Of a stretch of 64,000 nt of DNA, positions 42,674 to 51,935 are shown piece by piece. The stretch spans positions 3,968,001 through 4,032,000 of the forward strand of contig NZ_BLWC01000001.1 in the NCBI RefSeq assembly GCF_013167895.1, read 5' to 3'. Both the position numbers and the translations under genes were made by a program. Below the pieces are notes generated by a model. The model saw only the letters and a list, made by a program, of their open reading frames with translations, ran no database searches and was not told where the DNA came from. This stretch comes from Streptomyces fulvorobeus. Its GTDB lineage: Bacteria; Actinomycetota; Actinomycetes; Streptomycetales; Streptomycetaceae. Positions within the stretch are counted from its first letter, which is position 1; every line of letters starts with the position of its first letter.

Positions 42674-42781
42674 AGAAACGATCCCCTTGCGACAACCATC
42701 AGTCAGCCCCGTGTGCCGATGCTAAGCAAAGCAGCGGGTCGTGGGAAAGCCGTGGACTCCAGGAGCCTTACGCTCCCGGCT

Positions 42782-43225
42782 ATGACCACTTCAGAGACAT
42801 CCAGGTTTGTTCGGCTTCGCGTGGAGATGGTGCTGGAGATCACCGACGCCGAAGCCCTGACCGGCAGTGCCCTGGCGGGCATCGCCGCCGAGTACGCCGC
42901 GGCGGGCCTCGGCCCCGGCCCGGGCGAACCGGCCGAGGAGCGCACGCATGCCGAGGCCACGGTCCGGGAAGACGGTGCGGAGGCCATCGCCTCACTCGTC
43001 GACCCTCTCGACCTGGTCAGCGAGGTACCCGGGGTGGAGCTCGCCCAGGCGTCCTGGAGCAGCGAGACGGTCGACTACGACCCCGACGCCGAGGACTGGT
43101 CCGAGGACTGGGACGGCGGCGAGGACGACGACGGGAGCGGTTACGGATTCGAGGGCGCCGGTGAGGGCGGCGAGGTGGAGGACAATGGGCAGGGCGACGG
43201 CGAGCGAGCCGACGCGGAACGGTAG
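42782..43225 (+). CDS. Acidic protein of unknown function
   Basis: 147-residue soluble protein. The first 100 residues look folded (RFVRLRVEMVLEITDAEALT, an Ala-rich helix, EAIASLVDPLDLVSEVPGVE). The last 45 are strongly acidic and Gly-rich (DYDPDAEDWSEDWDGGEDDD). The acidic, tryptophan-containing tail could bind a basic partner. ATG 42782 is the first ATG that gives the folded part. I do not recognise the family. A hairpin follows the stop. Confidence 0.7.
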   Translation: MTTSETSRFVRLRVEMVLEITDAEALTGSALAGIAAEYAAAGLGPGPGEPAEERTHAEATVREDGAEAIASLVDPLDLVSEVPGVELAQASWSSETVDYDPDAEDWSEDWDGGEDDDGSGYGFEGAGEGGEVEDNGQGDGERADAER

Positions 43226-43242
43226 GCCAGGAGCGTGACAAC

Positions 43243-43280
43243 CCGGCCCCGGCCCGCATCCGAGAGCGGACCGGGGCCGG
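43243..43280 (+). terminator. Hairpin after the acidic protein gene
   Basis: Perfect 10-bp stem CCGGCCCCGG / CCGGGGCCGG with an 18-base loop, 17 bases after the stop codon. Confidence 0.6.
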
Positions 43281-43481
43281 TACCGTACCGGCGCCCCTCA
43301 GGTGTCCGGCGGCGGGAACCGGTGGCGACGCCACCGCGTCGGTGAGTGGTGTTCCCCACATCTTCCGGGGATGTGGAACCGACCACCCGTTTCGGGTGTT
43401 CTTGGATCATTGACGGGGAAACGCCGTCCGGCGGACCCGTCCGGGGATTTTGGGGAATCGGCAACGATGGAGAAGCGTGTG

Positions 43482-44738
43482 ATGACGGACAGCAAGCGGC
43501 GCAGGGGCCTCGCGGCCGTGTCCGCACTGCTCGGCGGCGTACTGGTGCTCTCGGCCTGTAGCGACGAAGGCGGCGTGAGCGCCGCTCCCAGTGCGGAGAG
43601 CTCGAAGAAGTCGCAGGCTCAGGTGGACGAAGCGGCGGCCAAGGAGACCTCGGAGGCGCAGATAACCATCGCGCCGAAGAACGGGGCGACCAACGCGAGC
43701 ATCAACAAGGACGCGAAGGTCACCGTCACCAAGGGCAAGCTGACCGAGGTCACCATGACCACGTCGGCCGGCCAGAGCGTCGAGGGCACCCTCGCCGACG
43801 ACGGTATGAGCTGGGTCCCCAGCGGGCAGCTGGAGCGCTCGACCACGTACCGGATCACCGCGACCGCGACGGACGCCAAGGGCCGTGCGGCGCACGAGAA
43901 CAGCTCCTTCACCACCGTCTCGCCCGACAACAGCTTCATCGGCAACTTCACGCCCGAGGACGGTTCCACCGTCGGCGTCGGCATGCCGGTCTCGATCAAC
44001 TTCAACAAGCCGATCACCGACCGGAAGGCCGTCCAGGACGGCATCGAGGTCACCTCGAGCAGCGGCCAGCAGGTCGTCGGCCACTGGTTCAACTCGCAAC
44101 GTCTGGACCTGCGTCCCCAGGAGTACTGGCAGGGGGGCTCCACCGTCTCGCTGAAGCTCAAGCTCGACGGCGTCGAGGGCGCGGACGGCGTCTTCGGGGT
44201 CCAGGAGAAGACGGTCACCTTCAAGGTCGGCCGCAACCAGGTCTCCACCGTCGACGTCAAGACGAAGACGATGACCGTCACCCAGGACGGGAAGACGATC
44301 AAGTCCATCCCGATCTCGGCCGGCTCCTCGGAGAACCCGACGTACAACGGTCAGATGGTGATCTCCGAGAAGTTCAAGGAGACCCGGATGGACGGCGCCA
44401 CGGTCGGCTTCACCGACGACGACGGCAAGGGCGAGTACGACATCAAGGACGTGCCGCACGCCATGCGGCTCTCGACCTCGGGCACCTTCATCCACGGCAA
44501 CTACTGGGGCGCCAAGTCGATGTTCGGCAGCGCCAACACCAGCCACGGCTGTGTGGGCCTGGCCGACGTGAAGGGCGCGGGCGACCCGAACGCGCCGGGG
44601 GCCTGGTTCTTCAACAACTCCATGGTCGGTGACGTGGTCATCGTCAAGAACTCCCCGGACAAGACCATCAAGCCCGACAACGGGCTCAACGGCTGGAACA
44701 TGAACTGGGCCGAGTGGCAGGCGGGTTCCGCCGTCTGA
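43482..44738 (+). CDS. Lipoprotein L,D-transpeptidase with Ig-like domains
   Basis: Membrane-anchored L,D-transpeptidase making 3-3 peptidoglycan cross-links, about 418 residues, the layout of mycobacterial LdtMt2. Signal peptide and lipobox LVLSAC at about residue 25. Two Ig-like modules follow (QITIAPKNGATNASINKD, about 50-145; NFTPEDGSTVGVGMPVSINF, about 150-250), then the YkuD domain with FIHGNYWG and the catalytic SHGCVGL, and a C-terminal extension ending NWAEWQAGSAV. ATG 43482 is preceded by GGAGA at good spacing; ATG 43467 and GTG 43479 are in frame. Second Ldt of the window. Confidence 0.95.
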   Translation: MTDSKRRRGLAAVSALLGGVLVLSACSDEGGVSAAPSAESSKKSQAQVDEAAAKETSEAQITIAPKNGATNASINKDAKVTVTKGKLTEVTMTTSAGQSVEGTLADDGMSWVPSGQLERSTTYRITATATDAKGRAAHENSSFTTVSPDNSFIGNFTPEDGSTVGVGMPVSINFNKPITDRKAVQDGIEVTSSSGQQVVGHWFNSQRLDLRPQEYWQGGSTVSLKLKLDGVEGADGVFGVQEKTVTFKVGRNQVSTVDVKTKTMTVTQDGKTIKSIPISAGSSENPTYNGQMVISEKFKETRMDGATVGFTDDDGKGEYDIKDVPHAMRLSTSGTFIHGNYWGAKSMFGSANTSHGCVGLADVKGAGDPNAPGAWFFNNSMVGDVVIVKNSPDKTIKPDNGLNGWNMNWAEWQAGSAV

Positions 44739-44769
44739 TCCACCGCCCGGCCTCAGCACCCCGCGTACG

Positions 44770-44807
44770 AAGGCGGCGGCACCCCGGTTTCCCGGTGCCG
44801 CCGCCTT
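44770..44807. terminator. Bidirectional terminator between Ldt and RDD genes
   Basis: Stem of 14 bp, AAGGCGGCGGCACC with GGTGCCGCCGCCTT, around a 10-base loop. The A/T ends would give a short U run in either RNA. The flanking genes converge. Confidence 0.82.
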
Positions 44808-44958
44808 CGGCGTTCCGTGCGGGGCCGAGGCGGGTGTGCAGGGCACCAGGCTCCGGTGCGGCGGCCACGTACGCCATGACCGTCGTCGTCCCCACCCTCC
44901 CCGCCCTGGAGGACGCAGCCGCCTGCCCCCGGCCGCTCGCCGCCGGGCGGGTCCGGTC

Positions 44959-45618
44959 TCAGGCCGCCCGCTCGGCGAGGGCCGCACGGTAGGCCAGCAG
45001 GTCCGCGTGGCGCACCTGCCGGAGACCGGCCAGATCGCCGTGCGGATCGCCGTCCTCGCCGCCTGGGCCGCCCTGTCCGCCCTCGCCGCCCCGGAGCACT
45101 CCGCCGTTCCGGGCGGCGGCGGAGAGTGCGCGCAGCCGGCGCCAGGGCCGCATCCCCACCCAGCAGAGCCCGAGCAACCAGCGCCGCACCAGCCTGCCGG
45201 GACCCGGCCGCCCGACGCCGGGCATCTCCACGACCCGTACCCCCATCAGCAGCTTGCCCGCGCTGGCCCGGACCGCCATCGTCAGGAGGACCTGGTTGGC
45301 GAACGAGAGCACCAGCGCGAAGGCGAGCAGCAGGGGCAGGGCCTGGCCCGCCTCGGACGTCCCCGCGTGCGGACGGGTCAGCAGCCCCGCCGCCAGCAGA
45401 GACAGGTAGCAGTCCACGGCGACCGCGAGGTGCCGCCGCATGTCACCGCCGCCGGAGGGGATGGCGGGCGGGGGCGTAAGGGCCCGGACGAGCCGTAGGG
45501 GTGCCGCCAGGCGGACGGGCCCGGGGGCGCGGACCGGCTCACCGGAGGGTTGCCGGGCCGTCGCCTTCCGTACAACGGACGTTCTGCGTAAGGATGTTGA
45601 CTGCTGCTGTGCCCCCAT
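44959..45618 (-). CDS. RDD-family membrane protein
   Basis: 219-residue protein with a proline-rich cytoplasmic N-terminus (about 55 residues), membrane helices LAVAVDCYLSLLAAGLL and LLLAFALVLSFANQVLL, and the RDD-like segment RASAGKLLMGVRVVEM followed by a third helix RRWLLGLCWVGMRPW. The C-terminal 45 residues are Gly/Glu-rich and hydrophilic. RDD proteins have no settled function; some act in ion transport. The first start, ATG 45618, has no clear ribosome site and a later start is possible. Confidence 0.8.
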   Translation of the reverse strand: MGAQQQSTSLRRTSVVRKATARQPSGEPVRAPGPVRLAAPLRLVRALTPPPAIPSGGGDMRRHLAVAVDCYLSLLAAGLLTRPHAGTSEAGQALPLLLAFALVLSFANQVLLTMAVRASAGKLLMGVRVVEMPGVGRPGPGRLVRRWLLGLCWVGMRPWRRLRALSAAARNGGVLRGGEGGQGGPGGEDGDPHGDLAGLRQVRHADLLAYRAALAERAA

Positions 45619-45907
45619 GGCGCATTCATTACGGCATCATGGCCGATCGTCCGCTGTCGCGTCTCCCTCCCGCACATAGCGGACATCCGGCTCGCGTTGC
45701 CCGGACGGCTGTGAGCTTCGCCACCCGGGCCGGCTGGTGCGGGGGCGGCCCTCCGGGGGCAGGGTCACCATCCGGATGCCCGCTGCGGATCTGCGGACCG
45801 CGCTGGGACCATCGGCCGGTGCGACGGTCCCGGACGGGGTCGTGGGCGCCCTCGCGGACAGGGGGTGCCGCAGCACGTGACGCCCACCCAGGGAAGGTCC
45901 TGATCAG

Positions 45908-47286
45908 ATGCCGACCATTTCTGACTCCATAAGCCCGCACGGTGCCGCGGAGCGTGTCATCGAGCCGCTCTACGCGGAGATTCTGCGACGCAACCAGGGT
46001 GAGAAGGAGTTCCACCAAGCGGTGCGGGAGGTCCTCGACACCCTCGGCCCGGTCCTGGCGCAGCGGCCGGAGTTCGTGGACGCCCGGATCATCGAGCGGC
46101 TCTGCGAGCCCGAGCGTCAGCTCATCTTCCGGGTGCCGTGGTCGGACGACTCCGGCACGATCCACGTGAACCGCGGCTTCCGCGTCGAGTTCTCCAGCTC
46201 GCTCGGCCCCTACAAGGGCGGGCTGCGCTTCCATCCCTCGGTCAACCTCGGCATCGTGAAGTTCCTCGGCTTCGAGCAGATCTTCAAGAACGCCCTCACC
46301 GGGATGCCGATCGGCGGCGGCAAGGGCGGCTCGGACTTCGACCCCAAGGGCCGCTCCGACGCCGAGGTCATGCGGTTCTGCCAGTCGTTCATGACGGAAC
46401 TCCACCGCCACCTGGGCGAGTACACCGATGTTCCCGCGGGTGACATCGGCGTGGGAGGCCGGGAGATCGGCTATCTCTTCGGTCAGTACAAGCGGATCAC
46501 CAACCGTTACGAGTCCGGCGTGCTCACCGGCAAGGGCCTCGGCTGGGGCGGCGCCCAGGGGCGCACGGAGGCGACCGGCTACGGCTGCGTCCTGTTCACC
46601 GCCGAGATGCTCCGGAGCCGCGGCGACTCCCTCGACGGCCGGCGCGTCGCGGTGTCGGGTTCGGGCAATGTGGCGATCTACGCCGTCGAAAAGGCCCAGC
46701 AGCTCGGCGCGACCGTGGTGACCTGCTCCGACTCGGGTGGTTACGTGGTGGACGAGAAGGGCATCGACCTCGCCCTCCTCAAGGAGGTCAAGGAGGAGGG
46801 GCGCGGCCGGATCTCCGAGTACGCCGAGCGCCGCGGCCCGCACGTGCGCTACGTCTCCGGTGCGGGCGTCTGGAGCGTTCCCGTGGATGTGGCCCTGCCC
46901 TGCGCGACCCAGAACGAGCTGGGGGAGGCCGACGCGCTGACCCTGGTACGCAACGGCGTCAAGGCGGTCGCCGAAGGCGCGAACATGCCCACCACCCCCG
47001 AGGCCGTCCACGTCTTCCAGGAGGCGGGCGTCGCCTTCGCCCCGGCAAGGCGGCCAACGCGGGCGGGGTGGCGACCAGCGCGCTGGAGATGCAGCAGAAC
47101 GCCTCGCGCGAATCCTGGACCTTCTCCCGCACCGAGGAGCGGCTCGCGGAGATCATGCGCCACATCCACGACTCCTGCTACACGGTGGCCGAGCGGTACG
47201 GCAGCCCCGGCAACTACGTCGTGGGCGCGAACATCGCGGGCTTCGAACTGGTGGCGGACGCGATGCTGGCCCAGGGCCTGATCTGA
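45908..47286 (+). CDS. gdhA: NADP-specific glutamate dehydrogenase (apparent frameshift)
   Basis: Reversibly aminates 2-oxoglutarate to glutamate with NADPH; hexameric 450-residue type. Active-site segments: YKGGLRFHPSVNLGIVKFLGFEQ, the catalytic lysine region GGGKGGSDFDPKGRS, and the nucleotide fold VSGSGNVAIYAVEKA. The frame is intact to about base 47040, where a base is missing in CCCC (47040-47043); restoring it reads FAPGKAANAGGVATSALEMQ and gives 459 residues ending ADAMLAQGLI. As the remainder is perfectly conserved, sequencing error is more likely than a pseudogene. A 289-base gap upstream holds its promoter. Confidence 0.93.
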
Positions 47287-47542
47287 GTCACCGACCCACC
47301 CGGCCACGGCCCGGGGCGCGGCACGCGTCCCGGGCGCCCGCTCCTGGCGCCGTCCCCGGTTCTCGTCAGCTGCGCCACCCGGTCCGCCGCCCCCCGGACG
47401 TCGTCCTGCCCGCTCGCCGGGGCCTCCCGGAATTCCGATCCCGGTGCGGGTTAGGTGACACCTGAATCGGCCCACAGCAGATCCGCCCGGAGCGGAAGGC
47501 TTCCACCTCCCGCGCCGGGCGCCGGGCTCCTAGGCTGGGGTG

Positions 47543-47932
47543 ATGAGCAGCCACGCCCAGAGCCGAGCCCGCGTCATTCCCCTGCGTCCCGGCCCCGCCG
47601 CCAGAGAGCCGCTCTGGCGGGATGTCGTCGGCGACGTACTGCGCCGCGAGCGGCTCGCCCAGGAGCGGACGCTCAAGGACGTGGCCGAGGACGCCCGGAT
47701 CTCGATGCCCTACCTCTCCGAGGTGGAGCGCGGGCTGAAGGAACCCTCCTCCGAGGTGCTGGCGGCGGCCGCCCGCGCCCTCGGGCTGGCCCTCGCCGAC
47801 CTCCTGGCCCTCTCCCACCGCGAGCTGGTCCGCCTCTCCCGTACGGAACCGGCCCCGGCCCGCCGCATAGGCACGGCCTCCCGCCCGGCGCGGCACACCC
47901 CGCGCCAGGGGGAGGTCAGCCTCGCGGCCTGA
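47543..47932 (+). CDS. XRE-family transcriptional regulator, ClgR-like
   Basis: 129-residue regulator with one HTH of the XRE type at residues about 30-90: LWRDVVGDVLRRERLAQERT, TLKDVAEDARISMPYLSEVE, RGLKEPSSEVLAAAARALGL. The YLSEVERGLKEPSSE core is shared with ClgR, the activator of clp protease genes in actinomycetes, but this protein lacks the Ala-Ala-type C-terminus seen in long ClgR and ends SLAA. It could be ClgR-related or a paralogue such as a clp-gene regulator. GTG 47540 and ATG 47543 are adjacent alternatives. No clp gene is nearby. Confidence 0.85.
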   Translation: MSSHAQSRARVIPLRPGPAAREPLWRDVVGDVLRRERLAQERTLKDVAEDARISMPYLSEVERGLKEPSSEVLAAAARALGLALADLLALSHRELVRLSRTEPAPARRIGTASRPARHTPRQGEVSLAA

Positions 47933-47990
47933 CGGGCGGTTACCGGGGTTGCCCGGGCAGCCTTCTCGGGGCTCCAGCGGCCGGCGCCGT

Positions 47991-48692
47991 CTACTCGGGG
48001 GCCGGGGCGATGCCCGTCGGGCAGGACCGGCCCCAGTTCGTCTCCGAGGGGGCGCTCAGCTTCGCGCCCGTACCGCCGATGCCGCAGTAGCCGTCCGGGT
48101 TCTTGTCCAGGTACTGCTGGTGGTAAGCCTCCGCCGGCCAGAAGGGGCGGCCCTCGGCCGGGAGGATCTCCGTCGTGATCTCGCCGTAGCCCGCTCCGGT
48201 GAGGACCTGCTGGTACGCCTCGCGGGAGGCGGTCGCCGCCTCGGCCTGCTCCGGCGTGTGCGGGTAGAGCGCCGAGCGGTACTGGGTGCCCACGTCGTTG
48301 CCCTGGCGGAAGCCCTGCGTCGGGTTGTGGGACTCCCAGAAGAGCTTGAGGAGCTCGGCGTACGAGACGACCCGGGGGTCGAAGACGACTCGGACCGCCT
48401 CCGTGTGGCCGGTCAGACCCGAGCAGGTCTCCTCGTACGAGGGGTTCTCGGTGTATCCGCCCTGGTATCCGACCAGGGTGGTCCACACGCCCTCCGTCTG
48501 CCAGAACTTGCGCTCGGCTCCCCAGAAACAGCCCAGGGCGAAGTCGGCGACCTCCAGCCCCTGCGGATACGGGCCCACCAGGGGGTTGCCGAGCACCGTG
48601 TGGCGGGAGGGGACGGTGAACTCGGGGGTGGGACGGCCGCGCAGCGCCTCCTCGGGGGTGGGGAGCTGCGGGGTGCGGTGATTCAGAAACAT
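47991..48692 (-). CDS. msrA: Peptide methionine sulfoxide reductase A
   Basis: Reduces methionine-S-sulfoxide in proteins, 233 residues. The catalytic motif GCFWGAERKFW begins at about residue 57; GYQGGYTENPSYEETCSGLTGHTE and the C-terminal recycling cysteines (DGYCGIGGTG; NWGRSC) are present. ATG 48692 (MFLNHRTPQLP) is preceded by GGAGGAGC. MsrB is not adjacent. The neighbouring minus-strand gene upstream is a membrane-anchored protein, 83 bases away. Confidence 0.96.
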   Translation of the reverse strand: MFLNHRTPQLPTPEEALRGRPTPEFTVPSRHTVLGNPLVGPYPQGLEVADFALGCFWGAERKFWQTEGVWTTLVGYQGGYTENPSYEETCSGLTGHTEAVRVVFDPRVVSYAELLKLFWESHNPTQGFRQGNDVGTQYRSALYPHTPEQAEAATASREAYQQVLTGAGYGEITTEILPAEGRPFWPAEAYHQQYLDKNPDGYCGIGGTGAKLSAPSETNWGRSCPTGIAPAPE

Positions 48693-48775
48693 GCGGGGGC
48701 TCCTCCGGGGCTGGGTGTGCAGTGCGTACAACACGGGAAGGCCGCCACGGATTCCGGCGCCCCGCCCGGGACGGC

Positions 48776-49879
48776 CTAGCGCGGCAGGGTCGCCGGGCTG
48801 CCGCCGTTCGCCTCGTAGCCCCCGACCGCGAGCGCCCGGTACACCGTGTACTCGGCGGCCGGGTCAGGGCCCTGGCTCCACGGCAGGGCGCCCACGTGGC
48901 CGTCGATGTGGACGAGCTGGTGCATCGCCTCCGACCAGCGTTCCATCCGGACCAGGAACAGCACCAGCAGATGGCGCACGTGCGCGAGCATCGGGTCGTC
49001 GGCGCGGGCCGCGTGCACCGCGAACAGGGCGCCCTCGACCGCCTTCGTCACCACGGCGCCCCGGTAGAAGCCCTGCACCAGATTGACCTCGGGCAGGTGC
49101 TCGTAGACCGCGAACAGCGGCAGCGCCGCCAGCAGCGAGCCCCGAGGGGCGCGGGCGGCCGCCGTGGTGGCGAACCGCTCGGCCTCCTCGCGCGAGCCGT
49201 GCCACTTCTCGCACCAGAAGTGCAGCGCCGCGATGTGCGCGCCCATGTGGGCCGGGGCCCGGTCGATGATCTTCGCCCAGAGCTGGTCGAACCGCTCGTG
49301 CGGGTAACCGAGTCCACGCGCCACCGCCAGCTCCACGATGTACGGGACAGGGTCGCCCGGCGCCAGCAGAGCGGCCTCGCCGCAGACCGTACGGGCCTCC
49401 TCCAGGATGATCCGGAAGTCGTCCTCGCCCGCCCCGGACGAGCGCCACGCCTGCTGCACCAGGAACTCCGCGTGCACCGCCGCGCCCCCCGCGTCCTTGG
49501 GGGCCTGCGCCCGCCAGGTGCGCAGCCACGCGCCGCCGGTCCCCGGCTGCCGCATCAGCTCCAGCGAGGCCGCGCCGGCGAACGCCTGCACCCGCTGCCA
49601 CCGCACCTCGCTCTCCTTGGGCGTGCCGGCCAGCAACTGGGACGCGGCCCGCCAGTCCTGGGTGGCCTGCACGACGTCCAGGACGTCGATGAGGTCCTCG
49701 TCCGGCCCCGGCATCCGGACGTCCAGCTCCTCCTGGCGCAGGAATCCGTACGCGTCCGGGTCGGCGGCGTCGGGGGAGCCGGGCGCGACCTGACGGATAC
49801 CGCCCCGGCGGCGCAGCACGAAGGGGCCGACGACGGCGGCGAGCATGCACAGCGCGATCAGGAACCAGAGAATCTCCAT
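48776..49879 (-). CDS. Membrane-anchored TPR-like protein of unknown function
   Basis: 367 residues. An N-terminal membrane helix (ILWFLIALCMLAAVVGPFVL) is followed by a short basic stretch (RRRGG), so the bulk is cytoplasmic. The rest is alpha-helical with repeat-like segments (DWRAASQLLAGTPKESEVRW, ERFDQLWAKIIDRAPAHMGA, AHIAALHFWCEKWHGSREEA), suggesting degenerate tetratricopeptide-type helices. Alternation of helices and tryptophans favours a protein-interaction scaffold. No enzyme motif seen. I do not know a characterised homologue. Confidence 0.72.
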   Translation of the reverse strand: MEILWFLIALCMLAAVVGPFVLRRRGGIRQVAPGSPDAADPDAYGFLRQEELDVRMPGPDEDLIDVLDVVQATQDWRAASQLLAGTPKESEVRWQRVQAFAGAASLELMRQPGTGGAWLRTWRAQAPKDAGGAAVHAEFLVQQAWRSSGAGEDDFRIILEEARTVCGEAALLAPGDPVPYIVELAVARGLGYPHERFDQLWAKIIDRAPAHMGAHIAALHFWCEKWHGSREEAERFATTAAARAPRGSLLAALPLFAVYEHLPEVNLVQGFYRGAVVTKAVEGALFAVHAARADDPMLAHVRHLLVLFLVRMERWSEAMHQLVHIDGHVGALPWSQGPDPAAEYTVYRALAVGGYEANGGSPATLPR

Positions 49880-49947
49880 ACGCCCATTGTCCCCGGACGG
49901 CGCAGTGACCCCGTGAGCGCCCTCGTGACGAACTACGCTCGGTCCTC

Positions 49948-51093
49948 ATGAGCGACCAGCACAGCTTCGAGACTCTCGCGATCCACGCGGGAAACACCGC
50001 CGATCCCCTCACCGGCGCCGTTGTTCCGCCCATCTACCAGGTGTCCACGTACAAGCAGGACGGCGTGGGCGGACTGCGCGGGGGCTACGAGTACAGCCGC
50101 AGCGCCAATCCGACCCGTACCGCCCTGGAGGAGAACCTGGCGGCGCTGGAAGGCGGCCGCCGCGGGCTCGCCTTCGCGTCCGGCCTCGCCGCCGAGGACT
50201 GCCTGCTCCGTACGCTGCTCACGCCAGGCGACCACGTGGTCATCCCGAACGACGCCTACGGCGGCACGTTCCGGCTGTTCGCGAAGGTTGCCTCGCGCTG
50301 GGGCGTGCAGTTCTCCGTCGCGGACACCTCGGACGTCGGCGCGGTCAGGGCGGCCATCACCTCCCGTACCAAGGTGATCTGGGTGGAGACCCCGTCCAAC
50401 CCGCTCCTCGGCATCACGGACATCGAGGCCGTCGCCGGAGTCGCCCGTCAGGCGGGGGCGCGGCTGGTCGTCGACAACACCTTCGCCAGCCCCTACCTCC
50501 AGCAGCCGCTCTCCCTCGGCGCGGACGTCGTGGTGCACTCCACCACCAAGTACATGGGCGGGCACTCCGACGTCGTCGGCGGCGCGCTGATCGCCGAGGA
50601 CGCCGCCCTGGCCGAGGAGCTGGCCTACCACCAGAACGCGATGGGCGCGGTCGCCGGACCGTTCGACGCGTGGCTGGTGCTGCGCGGCATCAAGACGCTC
50701 GCGGTCCGCATGGACCGGCACGACGAGAACGCCACCAAGGTCGCCGACCTGCTGACCCGCCACCCCAAGGTGGACAGCGTCCTGTACCCGGGGCTGCCCG
50801 AGCACCCGGGGCACGAGATCGCCGCCAAGCAGATGAAGGCGTTCGGCGGAATGGTCTCGTTCCGCGTCGCGGGCGGCGAGGAGGCGGCCGTCGAGGTCTG
50901 CGACCGCGCCCGGCTCTTCACGCTCGGTGAGTCGCTCGGCGGCGTCGAGTCGCTCATCGAGCACCCCGGCAGGATGACGCACGCGTCCGCCGCCGGCTCT
51001 CCGCTGGAGGTCCCGGCCGACCTGGTCCGCCTCTCCGTGGGCATCGAGAACGCCGACGACCTGCTGGCCGACCTCACCCAGGCGCTCGGCTAG
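49948..51093 (+). CDS. metB: Cystathionine gamma-synthase/lyase family enzyme
   Basis: PLP-dependent Cys/Met-metabolism enzyme, 381 residues. The N-terminal YEYSRSANPTRTALEENLAALE contacts substrate, FASGLAAEDCLLRTLL holds the phosphate-binding loop, and the PLP lysine is in HSTTKYMGGHSDVVGG. The C-terminus SLGGVESLIEHPGRMTHAS is typical. It condenses O-succinyl- or O-acetylhomoserine with cysteine to cystathionine, or acts in the reverse gamma-elimination; sequence alone cannot fully separate these. It stands alone on the plus strand, divergent from the TPR-like gene. Confidence 0.93.
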   Translation: MSDQHSFETLAIHAGNTADPLTGAVVPPIYQVSTYKQDGVGGLRGGYEYSRSANPTRTALEENLAALEGGRRGLAFASGLAAEDCLLRTLLTPGDHVVIPNDAYGGTFRLFAKVASRWGVQFSVADTSDVGAVRAAITSRTKVIWVETPSNPLLGITDIEAVAGVARQAGARLVVDNTFASPYLQQPLSLGADVVVHSTTKYMGGHSDVVGGALIAEDAALAEELAYHQNAMGAVAGPFDAWLVLRGIKTLAVRMDRHDENATKVADLLTRHPKVDSVLYPGLPEHPGHEIAAKQMKAFGGMVSFRVAGGEEAAVEVCDRARLFTLGESLGGVESLIEHPGRMTHASAAGSPLEVPADLVRLSVGIENADDLLADLTQALG

Positions 51094-51249
51094 GGATGTC
51101 CGCGAACCCCCGTCCGGCGGCGGGTGCGCACCAGGCCGCCGGGCGGGCCCGTGCGTCGGCCTCCTCGGCCCGTACCGCGGACCGGCGCTGCCAGGGCGGG
51201 TCCGCCGGGGCGTCGCGCGGGCGGCCGTGTCACCGGCCCCGCAGGGCGG

Positions 51250-51780
51250 TCAGTCCTCCGGCTGGGCCTGGTGCGCGGCCTGCCGCGCGGCCAGCGCCGC
51301 GTTGAACCGGGTGAGCAGCACGCAGAACGTGTCCCGCTCCTCGGTGCTCCAGTCGTCCGTCACCTGCGACATCAGCTCGCGGCGCGAGGCGCGGACCTCG
51401 TCGAGGCGGGCCTTCCCGCGCGGGGACAGCTGGAGCACGACCGCGCGGCCGTCCTCCGGGTGCGAGGTGCGCTTGACCAGACCGGTGTCGACGAGGGGGG
51501 CGACCTGGCGGGTCACGGTGGAGGAGTCGATGCCCATGCCGGCGGCCAGCGCCTTGACGCCCATCGGTCCCTCCTTGTCCAGCCGGTTCAGCAGCAGATA
51601 GGCGGCCCGGTCCATGGAGTTGCGGACCTGGCCCACGCCTCCGAGACGGGTCTGTTCGGCACGGCGGGCGAAGACGGCCACCTGGTGCTGAAGCGCGTCG
51701 AGAAGGTGGTCGGTACCCGGGTTACCGGAGGCGGTGCCCCCGGAAGGAGACGCAGCAGTCGTCATGTCCTGAGGGGGCAT
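51250..51780 (-). CDS. MarR-family transcriptional regulator
   Basis: 176-residue winged-helix regulator. The wHTH covers residues about 60-125 (SMDRAAYLLLNRLDKEGPMG, MGIDSSTVTRQVAPLVDTGLV, SHPEDGRAVVLQLSPRGKAR), and flanking helices form the dimer interface. ATG 51780 (MPPQDMTTAA) was taken; ATG 51765 is in frame five residues later. Divergent from the threonine dehydratase gene with about 155 bases between. MarR proteins usually sense phenolic compounds or oxidants; the target is unknown. Confidence 0.9.
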   Translation of the reverse strand: MPPQDMTTAASPSGGTASGNPGTDHLLDALQHQVAVFARRAEQTRLGGVGQVRNSMDRAAYLLLNRLDKEGPMGVKALAAGMGIDSSTVTRQVAPLVDTGLVKRTSHPEDGRAVVLQLSPRGKARLDEVRASRRELMSQVTDDWSTEERDTFCVLLTRFNAALAARQAAHQAQPED

Positions 51781-51935
51781 GGCCGGGCTCTCTTCGTGCG
51801 GTGTCGGATGAGTGGGGGACAGAGTACGCGGCCACGGGGCAACACGTACCAGCGCTGCACGAACCCGTGAACACCACCGCAGTCCGCCATGAGACAGCTC
51901 GGCCCCGGCAGGCCAGGGCTGCGAGACTTGCCGAC

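Noticed and set aside
45619..45907. Possible small genes or RNA in the gap before gdhA
   Set aside because: Short frames there have no ribosome site or conserved composition; no stable hairpin or tRNA-like fold was recognised.
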